In this document: positions 1 to 13,100 of the stretch, one piece after another
Layout: each line of letters starts with the position of its first letter
Numbering within the stretch: position 1 is the stretch's first letter
Assembly (NCBI GenBank): GCA_949361645.1
Contig: OX442422.1
Span: 7,969,534-8,033,533 of the forward strand
Direction: 5' to 3'
Source of the DNA: Spongilla lacustris
Lineage: Eukaryota; Porifera; Demospongiae; Spongillida; Spongillidae
Length of the DNA: 64,000 bases
Program-made: the position numbers and the translations under genes
Notes under the pieces: generated by a model
Databases searched by the model: none
What the model saw: only the letters and a program-made list of their open reading frames with translations
Told to the model about the DNA's origin: nothing

Positions 1-354
1 GTGAGTGAATGTTGCTGTACAGTGTACAGTGTATATGGTGTACAGGGCTTAGTGTGGGGTTGGGTTGGGTAAGAGGTTGTGGGGAGTAGGGGGAGGACAT
101 GACTTGTGTGTATTTCCACTCCTGGTCCTAAAAGGTGCACAGGCCAACCTTGTGTCAAATTACACCGGGGTGCTACCTGGCCCTTAATTGACTACTGAAA
201 GAAATGTGTGGAATAAATAAATTCATCTGGCTTGTTCCCAGTGCCCATTGGTGCCATACTGTGCGCTTTGCATGCTACATAAATTTGCCTAATTATAAAT
301 GGACTTTTTTTTACAATGTATCTTTTGTATACACATACATTGTACCCACTCCAG

Positions 355-1117
355 TGGGGTATTACTCCATTACACCTTGCTGCAAGGGGAGGTCATACTA
401 CTTGTGTGGAATGTCTCCTTTCCATTCCTGGTATTGATGTGAACATTCAGGTACAGTATGATGAGAACATCTATGGTGATGAGGTGAGTTAGCTCATGCA
501 CTTAATAATGTTGCTGGATAATTAATTATATTATATGGTTGTGTGTATTGGTAACAGTGTTCATGATGCATTCAAAGTTAAGGGCTATGTCAAGGAACTA
601 TGTACATGTACACTTCAGGGCCTGGGGAAAATAATGTTTTTGTATAGACCTGATGTATATTATTAGCCACTGTTTGCTATCTTGAGACTTTACTACTGTC
701 TTCCTATACAAGCGGTCTGAGGGAGGAAGGCTCATTGACCTATGCCCACTTGATGCAATGTTGACAGGCTTGGCTTTCCACCACTTATTTCTTTCTGTTT
801 CTAAATTGCATACATTTAAGTACCAAATATATAATTACTGGATTGCTATTACAACACATACATGTACATGTACATGTACGTGACTCAGAATGTTATTTTA
901 GTAGTGTTGTGACTGAATTTGTATAAGTTCATTAATGGTCTATATGAAAACATGCATGCAGAGCTGCAACGTGCTTCTAGTGTTCATAAAGCATTTTGTT
1001 ATGTACCCACTCCAGGAAGGTTATACTCCATTACACCTTGCTGCAAAGGGAGGTCATACTACTTGTGAGGAACATCTCCTTTCCACTCCTGGTGTTGATG
1101 TGAACATTAAGGATTTG
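355..1117 (+). CDS. Type A ankyrin exons 1-2
   Basis: There are two exons, 355-450 (96 nt) and 1016-1117 (102 nt), each preceded by a pyrimidine-rich tract ending ccag and followed by gtacag or gtgagt. Each encodes one ankyrin repeat with the TPLHLAA helix-1 motif, GGHTTC, and the turn PGxDVNIK. This is the same subfamily as the 3' exons at 20886-27615. The intervening 565 bp is intron with no recognisable gene. Confidence 0.8.
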
Positions 1118-4100
1118 GTGAGTAGGTCCATTGAATGTTGCTGTACAGTGTATATGGTGTACAGGGCTTAGTGTGGGGTTGGGTTGGGTAAGAGGTTGTG
1201 GGGAGTACAGTGGAAATCGTGGTACTTGATCCTAAAATTTTTCTTCATATGAATTAGGTTTACTTGAATTTATTTTGATTGATATGCACAGAAATGAAAA
1301 TCTGACAACGCACGTTTGTTACATAAGTATTTCCCAATATGCATTCAAAAATAGTACGCATCACGTGACTTTTTGGTTTCACTACAATCTTTGGTAGTAA
1401 ACAAATTACCATTTAAAGTTTTAGATGAATTTCTCCCTCGATTGCTTATGGATTGTTACAAATCGTGGTATATAAGAAGAGAGGGCGTTTCCCCATCGTT
1501 TGCTCGAGTTGGATTTTTAGTCCGATAAAAGGGAACGGTGTTTTCGATACAGACACCATGTTTTATATGGTTTTGTGTTAGGTGAGCAACTTCGCTTTGC
1601 GCCATTTCTATGACTCAGAAATTTACGAGAGAGTAGTACACTCAGTACTTTATTGTTGGAGAACTATTTTTCTGTGCCAATGCGCAGTGTATCGCTAACA
1701 AAATGCCTTCAAAGAAATCTGGCTTAGAAACGTAGCCATATGTGCCGAAAACAATACACGTTTTTATTCTCTGTGTTTGTTGATATTGCTGAATTGCATG
1801 CATTTTTAAGTATCAAAATTTCATTACTGGATTGTCCCGTTGTAATGTGACTCCACTGTGATTCTATGAAAAGTGTATTTGCTTCCTTAGGTCAATGCAA
1901 CTCCATTGTATGAGGCATGTCTAATGGGTCACCGTAATGTAGTGCAGACCTTGTTGGGAGCAGGTGCTGATGTGAATATAGCAACATCTGATGTAAGTGA
2001 TGTAATGTTTTATTGGTACATGCACGTCCTTCAATATTCTTATACATGTTACTGTAGATGATAATGTATTCTTGTTTTGATGCCTTTCATCCTCTAGTAA
2101 TTCTAGAGGCCAAATTGTCTTCATTTTCTTGCAGATCTTACATATTTTCCATACAATCAATATGCACATAGTAAATTGAAAGCTGTTTCTATCTTAATAG
2201 CCATCCTCAGTAGCGATGCAACCAGGGGGGGGGGGTTTACTCCTCCAACTTTTACCTTAAGTATGAATATCATTATGTAATGAATTTAATTACCAGCTGC
2301 ATGGAAGCGATTAAGCGAATGTGGAAAGCCCCCTTCCCCCCTGCTCATTGAATCGGCCAAATGCAGACAGCACCCCCCCCCCTCCCGCTCGTTCAACAAA
2401 ACACCTTCCGCCATCCCTGATCCTACCACTCACTCACTCTATCACTCACTCCACCCTCCAGTGAAGTGATTGTGCAATTTGTAATAATTCATAACTGCTA
2501 GTGTTACTATTTAAAATGAGTGTGTCACACCAGAGACCATGTATGGTAGGGCAGAAGGTCCTTTAGTGTAACTGCTTCAGGGATCACCTGCCTGCTCTGC
2601 CTCCTTGGTTCTGACACCAATATGTATTTAACCCTTCCTCTCCTCCCACCAGTCCATCACTCCACCCCCACCCTTCCCTCCCTCTATTACTCCTTCTCAT
2701 CTTATCATGTCAAGCCTGGTTATGATGACATTTATATTACAGGGTGAGAGTCCATTGTGGATAGCTAGCATTAAAGGACACCTTGAGGTAGTGAAGATAC
2801 TGATTGAAACTAGATCTAATGTTAATCAGACTAACAAGGTTGGTGTATTTCTTCTTCCCTCCCTCCCTCCCTCCCTCCCTCCCTCCCTCCCTCCCTCCCT
2901 CCCTCCCTCCCTCCCTCCCTCGTGTATGGTTAAATAGTGGAATAGCACATTGCGCAATAATTGCATACCATTGATTCATTACAATAAATGTTAAATGGTG
3001 TCCGGATGGTGGGTTTGGGGAGTGATTAACATGTTTATTGCCTAGGACAGAGATGTAAGTACCTTCTCATGCACCACAACTGCAACACTGCATCTCTTCC
3101 CCATCCATACATATATTCTATACATTTGTAGACACACACATGTATGTATGAAAAGTGTGTATTTGATTCCTTAGGACAATGCAACTCCATTGTACGTGGC
3201 ATGCCAGGAGGGTCACCGTGATGTAGTGCAGACCTTGTTGGGAGCAGGTGCTGATGTGAATATAGCAAGATCTAATGTAAGTGATGTGATGAGTACATGT
3301 TCGTCCTTAAATATTCTTACTCATGTTAAATTGATCATCCATACATACATGTATATTGTATACATGTTGACATGTATAAATGAAAAGTGTGTATTTGATT
3401 TGTTAGGACAATACAACTCCATTGTTTATGGCATGTCAGAACGGTCACCATGGTGTAGTGCAGATTTTGTTGGGAGCAGGTGCCGATGTGAATATAGCAA
3501 CATCTGATGTAAGTTGATGTTTTATTGGTACATGAACGTCCTTAGAAAATTCTTATACATGTACATTATGTGTCAATATAAAGTTAACGCCACGCAGTGC
3601 GTTACCAGGTAGCGCACTACCTTATATAGGTTGAAATGTGCGTTGGGTAGATATAAACATAGAAGAATGCTTTACCTTATGGCCAATACCTAACACAAAA
3701 ACATGTTTACAACAAGTGTTCGATTCTGCAGTTGCTATGACTACCCGTGCTCTGCTAGGCTTTGCTTGAACAGCAGCACGATTTTATATCGCAGACGCTA
3801 CCAGACTGAACGACGCTGCTAAGGTCGCTTGATCTAGAGTGCCACCTGCCTAAATTCACACTCACACGCGAGTCGAGTGAGAGTCGTATTCGAGCACAAT
3901 AAGCAAGCGCGCGAGTCCTCGTACGAGTGCATATTGCGAGCGTCACTCAACTAAATGTACGCGCGCTGATGTGTACTTTCAATCGATCGCACGTACGATG
4001 AAAACATGTTGAAAACAGTTCTAATCAGATTCAGATTTTTATCTGTAATCATACTTTTGCGTGCGCTTTGATTAACTGGATAGATGCCATAATTGTAAAG

Positions 4101-7100
4101 GGTCCTGGGTGTGGCCCCTACATGGAGCCGGACCAGGGTTAAAACACATGAAGGGCCCTGGGTGTGGCCTATCACATAAGGCAGAATGGGGTTAATAGAC
4201 ATGGGTGTGGCCAATCTTTGGAAGCAGAATGGGGTCAAGGGGCTTACGAGCCAGAAGGGTCCTGGGTGTGGGCACAATTTAAGCGACTTAGCCGCCAAAA
4301 GGGTCCAGGTGTTTGGGCAGTATGCGGTTAATGGACATGAGCCGCCAGAAGGATCCTGGGTGTGGCCTATCTCTGGAGGCAGAATGGGTTTAACCCCAAA
4401 TCATTTCAATCACTGACCACACCCATGGGACCTATGTGCCGCCGAGGTCATTAACCCCAAAGCATCTCACTCACTGACCACACCCATGGGCCCTCTGTGT
4501 CGCAGAGTTCATTAACCCCAAAGCATTTCACTCCATGACCACACCCATGGGACCTATGTGCCGCAGAGTTCATTAACCCCAAAGCATCTCACTCACTGAC
4601 CACACCCATGGGACCTATGTGCTGCAGAGGTCATTAACCCCAAAGCATCTCATTCACTGGCCACACCCATGGGACCCCTGTGCCGCAGAGGTCATTAACC
4701 CCAAAGCATCTCACTCACTGACCACACCCACGGGACATCTGTGCCGCAGAGGTCATTAACCCCAAAGTATCTCACTCACTGACCACACTCATGGGACCTC
4801 ATTCACTGACCACACCCATGGGACCTCTATGCCGCAGAGGTCATTAACCCCAAAGCATCTCACTCACTGACCACACCCATGGGACCTCTGTGCCGCAGAG
4901 GTCATTAACCCCAAAGCATCTCACTCACTGACCACACCCATGGGACCTCTGTGCCGCAGAGGTCATTAACTCCAAAGCATCTCACTCACTGACCACACCC
5001 ATGGGACCTCTGTGCTGCAGAGGTCATTAACCCCAAAGCATCTCACTCACTGACCACACCCATGGGACCTCTGTGCCGCAGAGGTCATTAACCCCAAAGC
5101 ATCTCACTCACTGACCACACCCATGGGACCTATGTGCGCAGAGATCATTAACCCCAAAGTATCTCACTCACTGACCACACCCATGGGACCTCTGTGCCCA
5201 GAGGTCATTAACCCCAAAGCATCTCACTCACTGACCACACCCATGGGACCTCTGTGCCGAGAGGTCATTAACCCCAAAGCATCTCACTCACTGGCCACAC
5301 CCATGGGACCTCTGTGCCCAGAGGTCATTAACCCCAAAGCATCTCACTCACTGACCACACCCATGGGACCTCTGTGCCCAGAGGTCATTACCCCCAAAGC
5401 ATCTCACTCACTGACCACACCCATGGGACCTCTGTGCCGCAGAGGTCATTAACCCCAAAGCATCTCACTCACTGACCACACCCATGCGACCTCTGTGTCA
5501 CAGAGGTCCCAGCAAAGAGTGCATTAACTCCTAACTGATTGACTTGTACTGCTCTGAGGTAGATGGAGTGGTGATGGTAACAGTGAACGTGTTTTAGACA
5601 AGGATGAATATGAATATCTACGTCTATAAGGTGAAAATGTCCCTAGTGGGATTGGGTCAGTGGCTAATTCTGGCTGTGGGTCAGTGGTTGGAACTGTGAC
5701 TGTTGCTATAACTGGTGCTATAACTGGTGCTGTGGCTGTTGCTATGACTGGTACTATGGCTGGTGCTATGGCTGGTGCTGTGGCTGTTGCTATGACTGGT
5801 GCTGTGGCTGGTGCTATGGCTGGTGCTATGGCTGGTGCTGTGGCTGTTGCTATGACTGGTGCTATGACTGTGACTGGTGCTATGACTGTGACTGGTGCTA
5901 TGACTGGTGCTATGACTGTGACTGGTGCTATGACTGGTGCTATGACTGTGACTGGTGCTATGACTGGTGCTGTGGCTGGTGCTGTGGCTGGTGCTGTGGC
6001 TGGTGCTATGACTGTGACTGGTGCTATGACTGGTGCTGTGGCTGGTGCTATGACTGACTGGTGCTGTGGCTGGTGCTATGACTGTGACTGGTGCTATGAC
6101 TGGTGCTGTGGCTGGTACTGTGGCTGGTGCTATGACTGTGACTGGTGCTGTGGCTGGTGCTGTGACTGATGCTGTGACAGGTGCTGTGGCTGATGCTATA
6201 ACTGGTGCTGTGGCTGTTGCTGTGGCTGGTGCTGTCGCTGGTGCTGTGGCTGGTGCTGTGACTGGTGCTATGACTGTGACTGGTGCTATGACTGGTGCTA
6301 TGACTGGTGCTATGACTGTGACTGGTGCTATGACTGGTGCTATGACTGTGACTGGTGCTATGACTGGTGCTATGACTGGTGCTATGACTGGTGCTATGAC
6401 TGTGACTGGTGCTATGACTGGTGCTGTGGCTGGTGCTATGACTGTGACTGGTGCTGTGGCTGGTGCTGTGACTGGTGCTGTGGCTGTTGCTATGACTGGT
6501 GCTGTCGCTGGTGCTGTGACTGGTACTGGTGTGGCTGTTGCTATGACTGATGCTGTGGCTGTTGCTGGTGTTGTTATAATAATTACCCTCTAGCGCAAAT
6601 TAATTTTCTACGTAGGTAGAGCACTGTGTAGGTAGCGCACTGCGTAGGTAGCGCACTGCGTGGTGTTAACTTTATATTGATGCATACTGTAGATGATAGT
6701 GTATCCTTGATCAGTAGATAGCCTTTCATCCTGTAGTAATCCTAGTGGCCAGATTGTCTTCATTCTCTTGCAGATCTTACATAGTTATCATTCTTTCCTA
6801 TGTGCACATTGTAAATTGAAGGCTCTACTTCCTTAATAACCATCCTACCCCACTTACTCACTCACTCACTCACTCACTCACTCACTCAATCACTCACTCA
6901 CTCACTCACTCACTCACTCCTCACTCTCTCGCTCACTCACTCACTCGCTCGCTCACTCACTCACTCACTCACTCACTCACTCACTCACTCACTCCACCTA
7001 CCCACCCTCCCTCCCTTTCCCTGGCTCTCTCGCTCTCATGAAGTGATTGTGCAATTTGTGATGTATTGTTTATAACTGCAAGTGTTACTTTTAATGATTA

Positions 7101-10100
7101 TCAGACATAAGTATTCAATGTGTCACACCAGAGACCATGTATGGTAGGGCAGAATGTATTTTGTGCAACTGTTTCAGGGATCACCTGCCTGCCCTGCCTC
7201 CTTGGTTCTGACATCTATATGTATTTAACACTTCGTCTCCTCCCTCCAGTCCATCACTTCACCCCCACCCTTCCCTCCCTCTATTACTCCTTCTCACCTT
7301 GTCATGTCTAGCCTGGTTATGATGGCATTTGTATTACAGGGTAGGAGTCCATTGTGGACAGTTAGCTTTAATGGACATCTTGAGGTAGTGAAGACACTCA
7401 TTGAAACTGGAGCTAAAGTTAATCAAACTGACAAGGTTGGTGCATTTCTGCCAGTTTTGTTGTCCTTCCCTCCACATCCCCATCCCTCGCCCTCCCTGTC
7501 TCTCTCCCTATTTCACCCCTCCTCCCTCCCCCCCTCCCCCCTCCCCCCTCCCCCCTCCCCCTCCCTCCCTCCCTCCAACCCCTCCCTCCCTCCCTCCCTC
7601 CCTCCCTCCCTGATAAAATCTGTGGGGGTGTATGGTTAAATAGTGGAATGGCACATTGCAGCAATAATTGTACACCATTGATTCATTACAATAAATGTTA
7701 AATGGTGTCCAGATGGTGGGTTTGGGTAGTGATTAACATGTTTATCGCCGAGGATAGAGATGTAAGTACCTCCTCATGCACCACAACTGCAACACTGCAT
7801 CTCTTCCCCATTCATACATATATTGTATACATTTGTAGACATACACATGTATGTATGAAAAGTGTGTATTTGATTCCTTAGGACAATACAACTCCATTGA
7901 ATGGGGCATGTCAGGAGGGTCACCGTGATGTAGTGCAGACCTTGTTGGGAGCAGGTGCTGATGTGAATATAGCAAGATCTAATGTAAGTGATGTGATGAG
8001 TACATGTACATGTTTGTCCTTAAGTATTCTTACTCATGTTAATTTGATCATCCATACATACATGTATATTGTATACATGTACATTGACATGTATAAATGA
8101 AAAGTGTGTATTTGATTCCTTAGGACAATACAACTCCATTGTTTATGGCATGTAAGAACGGTCACCATGGTGTAGTGCAGACCTTGTTGGGAGCAGGTGC
8201 TGATGTGAATATAGCAACATCTGATGTGAGTGATGTGATGTTTTATTGGTACATGAATGTCCTTAGAAAATTCTTTTAATAGTGTATCCTTGATCATTAC
8301 ATAGCCTTTCATCCTGTAGTTATCCTTGTGGCCAGATTGTCTTCATTTTCTTGCAGATCTTACATATTTATCATTCTTTCCTATATGCACATTGTAAATT
8401 GAAGGCTTTATTTCTATTAATAGCCATCCTACCCCACTCACTCACTCACTCACTCACTCACTCACTCACTCACTCACTCACTCACTCACTCACTCACTCC
8501 ACCTTCCCACCCTCCCTTCCATTTCCCTGGCTCTCTCGCTCTCATGAAGTGATTGTGCAATTTGTGATGTATTGTTTATAACTGCTAGTGTTACTTTTAA
8601 TGATTATCAGACATCTGTATTCAATGTGTCACACCAGAGACCATGTATGGTAGGGCAGAATGTATTTTTTGCAACTGTTTCAGGGATCACCTGCCTGCCT
8701 TGCCTCCTTGGTTCTGACACCTATATGTATTTAACCCTTCCTCCTCCCTCCAGTCCATCACTCCACCCCCACCCTTCCCTCCCTCTATTACTCCTTCTCA
8801 CCTTGTCATGTCTAGCCTGGTTATGATGACATTTATATTACAGGGTGGGAGTCCATTGTGGACAGTTAGCTTTAATGGACATCTTGAGGTAGTGAAGACA
8901 CTCATTGAAACTGGAGCTAAAGTTAATACGACTGACGAGGTTGGTGCATTTCTGCCAGTTTTATTCTCCTTCCCTCCACATCCCCATTCCTCTCCCTCTT
9001 TGACTTCCTCCCTACTTCACCCCTCCCTCCCTCCCTCCCTCCCTCCCTCCCTCCCTCCCTCCCTCCCTCCCTCCCTCCCTCCCTCCCTCCCTCCCTCCCT
9101 CCTTCCCTCCCTCCCTCCCTCCCTCCCTCCCTTCCTCCCTCCCTCCCTCCCTCCCTCCCTCCCTCCCTCCCTCCCTCCCTGATAAATTATCTGTGGGGGT
9201 GTATGGTTAAATAGTGGAATGGCACATTGCGGCAATAATTGTACACCATTGATTCATTACAATAAATGTTAAATGGTGTCCAGATGGTGGGTTTGGGGAG
9301 TGATTAACATGTTTATCACCGAGGACAGATATGTAAGTATCTCCTCATGCACCACAACTGCAACACTGCATCTCTTCCCCATTCATACATATATTGTATA
9401 CATTTGTAGACATACACATGTATGTATGAAAAGTGTGTATTTGATTCCTTAGGACAATACAACTCCATTGTATGTGGCATGCCAGGAGGGTCATCATGAT
9501 GTAGTGCAGACCTTGTTGGGAGCAGGTGCTGATGTGAATATAGCAAGATCTAATGTAAGTGATGTGATGAGTACATGTACATGTTCGTCCGTAAATATTC
9601 TTACTCATGTTAATTTGATCATCCATACATACATGTATATTGTATACATGTACATTGACATGTATAAATGAAATGTGTGTATTTGATTCCTTAGGACAAT
9701 ACAACTCCATTGTTTATGGCATGTCAGAATGGTCACCATGGTGTAGTGCAGACCTTGTTGGGAGCAGGTGCTGAGGTGAATATAGCAAGATCTAATGTAA
9801 GTGATGTTATGAGTACATGTACATGTTCGTCCTTACTCATGTTAATTTGATCATCCATACATACTTGTATATTGTATACATGTACATTGACATGTATAAG
9901 TGAAAAGTGTGATTTGATTCCTTAGGACAATACAACTCCATTGTTTATGGCATGTCAGAACGGTCACCATGGTGTAGTGCAGACCTTGTTGGGAGCAGGT
10001 GCTGATGTGAATATAGCAACATCTGATGTAAGTGATGTGATGTTTTATTGGTACATGAATGTCCTTAGAAAATTCTTATACATATGGATGATAGTGTATC

Positions 10101-13100
10101 CTTGATCAGTACATAGCCTTTCATCCCGTAGTTATCCTAGTGGCCAGATTGTCTTCATTTTCTTGCAGATCTTACATATTTATCATTCTTTCCTATATGC
10201 ACATTGTAAATTGAAGGCTTTATTTCTATCAATAGCCATCCTACCCCACTCACTCACTCACTCACTCACTCACTCACTCATTCACTCACTCACTCACTCA
10301 CTCACTCACTCGCTCCACCTTCCCACCCTCCCTCCCTCCCTCCTTGATAAATTATCTATGGGGGTGTATGGTTAAATAGTGGAATGGCACATTGCGGCAA
10401 TAATTGTACACCATTGATTCATTACAATAAATGTTAAATGGTGTCCAGATGGTGGGTTTGGGGAGTGATTAACATGTTTATCGCCGAGGACAGAGATGTA
10501 AGTACCTCCTCATGCACCACAACTGCAACACTGCATCTCTTCCCCATTCATACATACATTGTATACATTTGTAGACATACACATGTATGTATGAAAAGTG
10601 TGTATTTGATTCCTTAGGACAATACAACTCCATTGTATGTGGCATGCCAGGATGGTCATCATGATGTAGTGCAGACCTTGTTGGGAGCAGGTGCTGATGT
10701 GAATATAGCAAGATCTAATGTAAGTGATGTGATGAGTACATGTACATGTTTGTCCTTAAGTATTCTTACTCAAGTTAATTTGATCATCCTTACATACATG
10801 TATATTGTATACATGTACATTGACGTGTATAAATGAAATGTGTGTATTTGATTCCTTAGGACAATACAACTCCATTGTTTATGGTATGTAAAAACGGTCA
10901 CCATGGTGCAGTACAGACCTTGTTGGGAGCAGGTGCTGATGTGAATATAGCAAGATCTAATGTAAGTGATGTGATGAGTACATGTACATGTTTGTCCTTA
11001 AGTATTCTTACTTTGATCATCCTTACATACATGTATATTGTATACATGTACATTGACATGTATAAATGAAATGTGTGTATTTGATTCCTTAGGACAATAC
11101 AACTCCATTGTTTATGGTATGTAAAAACGGTCACCATGGTGCAGTACAGACCTTGTTGGGAGCAGGTGCCGATGTGAATATAGCAACATCTGATGTAAGT
11201 GATGTGATGTTTTATTGGTACATGAACGTCCTTAGAAAATTCTTATAATAGTATATCCTTGATCAGTACATAGCCTTTCATCCTGTAGTTATCCTAGTGG
11301 CCAGATTGTCTTCATTCTCTTGCAGATCTTACATATTTATCATTCTTTCCTATATGCACATTGTAAATTGAAGGCTTTATTTCTATTAATAGCCATCCTA
11401 CCCCACTCACTCACTCACTCACTCACTCACTCACTCACTCACTCCACCTTCCCACCCTCCCTCCCTCCCTCCTTGATAAATTATCTATGAGGGTGTATGT
11501 TAAATAGTGGAATGGCACATTGCGGCAATAATTGTACACCATTGATTCATTACAATAAATGTTAAATGGTGTCCAGATGGTGGGTTTGGGGAGTGATTAA
11601 CATGTTTATCGCCGAGGACAGAGATGTAAGTACCTCCTCATGCACCACAACTGCAACACTGCATCTCTTCCCCATTCATACATATATTGTATACATTTGT
11701 AGACATACACATGTATAAATGAAAAGTGTTTATTTGATTCCTTAGGACAATACAACTCCATTGTATGTGGCATGCCAGGAGGGTCATCATGATGTAGTGC
11801 AGACCTTGTTGGGAGCAGGTGCTGATGTGAATATAGCAAGATCTAATGTAAGTGATGTGATGAGTACATGTACATGTTTGTCCTTAAGTATTCTTACTCA
11901 AGTTAATTTGATCATCCTTACATACATGTATATTGTATACATGTACATTGACATGTATAAATGAAATGTGTGTATTTGATTCCTTAGGACAATACAACTC
12001 CATTGTTTATGGTATGTAAAAACGGTCACCATGGTGCAGTACAGACCTTGTTGGGAGCAGGTGCTGATGTGAATATGGCAAGATCTAATGTAAGTGATGT
12101 GATGAGTACATGTACATGTTTGTCCTTAAGTATTCTTACTCAAGTTAATTTGATCATCCTTACATACATGTATATTGTATACATGTACATTGACATGTAT
12201 AAATGAAATGTGTGTATTTGATTCCTTAGGACAATACAACTCCATTGTTTATGGTATGTAAGAACGGTCACCATGATGTAGTGCAGACCTTGTTGGGAGC
12301 AGGTGCCGATGTGAATATAGCAACATCTGATGTAAGTGATGTGATGTTTTATTGGTACATGAACGTCCTTAGAAAATTCTTATAATAGTATATCCTTGAT
12401 CAGTACATAGCCTTTCATCCTGTAGTTATCCTAGTGGCCAGATTGTCTTCATTCTCTTGCAGATCTTACATATTTATCATTCTTTCCTATATGCACATTG
12501 TAAATTGAAGGCTTTATTTCTATTAATAGCCATCCTACCCACTCACTCACTCACTCACTCACTCACTCACTCACTCACTCACTCACTCACTCACTCACTC
12601 CACCTTCCCACCCTCCCTCCCTCCCTCCTTGATAAATTATCTATGGGGGTGTATGGTTAAATAGTGGAATGGCACATTGCGGCAATAATTGTACACCATT
12701 GATTCATTACAATAAATGTTAAATGGTGTCCAGATGGTGGGTTTGGGGAGTGATTAACATGTTTATCACCGAGGACAGAGATGTAAGTACCTCCTCATGC
12801 ACCACAACTGCAACACTGCATCTCTTCCCCATTCATACATACATTGTATACATTTGTAGACATACACATGTATGTATGAAAAGTGTGTATTTGATTCCTT
12901 AGGACAATACAACTCCATTGTATGTGGCATGCCAGGAGGGTCATCATGATGTAGTGCAGACCTTGTTGGGAGCAGGTGCTGATGTGAATATAGCAAGATC
13001 TAATGTAAGTGATGTGATGAGTACATGTACATGTTTGTCCTTAAATATTCTTACTCAAGTTAATTTGATCATCCTTACATACATGTATATTGTATACATG

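Larger units (their letters stand above)
3573..6680. mobile_element. 3.1-kb non-autonomous inverted-repeat element
   Basis: The left end TCAATATAAAGTTAACGCC and the right end, whose reverse complement is TCAATATAAAGTTAACACC, form terminal inverted repeats of about 30 bp. They continue into CCACGCAGTGCG and into subterminal GGTAGCGCACTGC units, tandem at the right end. The element sits in the intron that in sister blocks is uninterrupted (compare 2030-2060 and 13290-13320), so insertion is supported by internal comparison. The target duplication cannot be read with confidence; the flanks are GTG and TGC. No transposase ORF is seen inside. The interior is almost entirely tandem arrays. The family is not recognised. 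Confidence 0.75.

Noticed and set aside
2854..2922. Pro/Ser-rich and Gly/Arg/Glu-rich frames in CCCT arrays (also at 7465-7610 and 9019-9180)
   Set aside because: They are microsatellite translations lying in introns behind type C exons.
3035..3268. Recurrent minus-strand frames of about 77 codons (MLYSHQHLLPTRSALHH type) opposite B exons
   Set aside because: They are antisense shadows of the ankyrin exon plus its intron, repeated because the block is repeated.
5123..5452. Open frame with 20-residue repeats (MGPLCPEVINPKASHSLTTP type)
   Set aside because: It is a by-product of the 61-bp array after single-base loss; the frame is broken in most units.
4396..5515. Regularly spaced repeats resembling a CRISPR array
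   Set aside because: Units are contiguous 60-61-bp copies with no unique spacers, inside a eukaryotic transposable element.
8437..8499. Leu-Thr-His-Ser repeat proteins from TCAC arrays
   Set aside because: Tetranucleotide repeats translate into these in any frame; no coding support.
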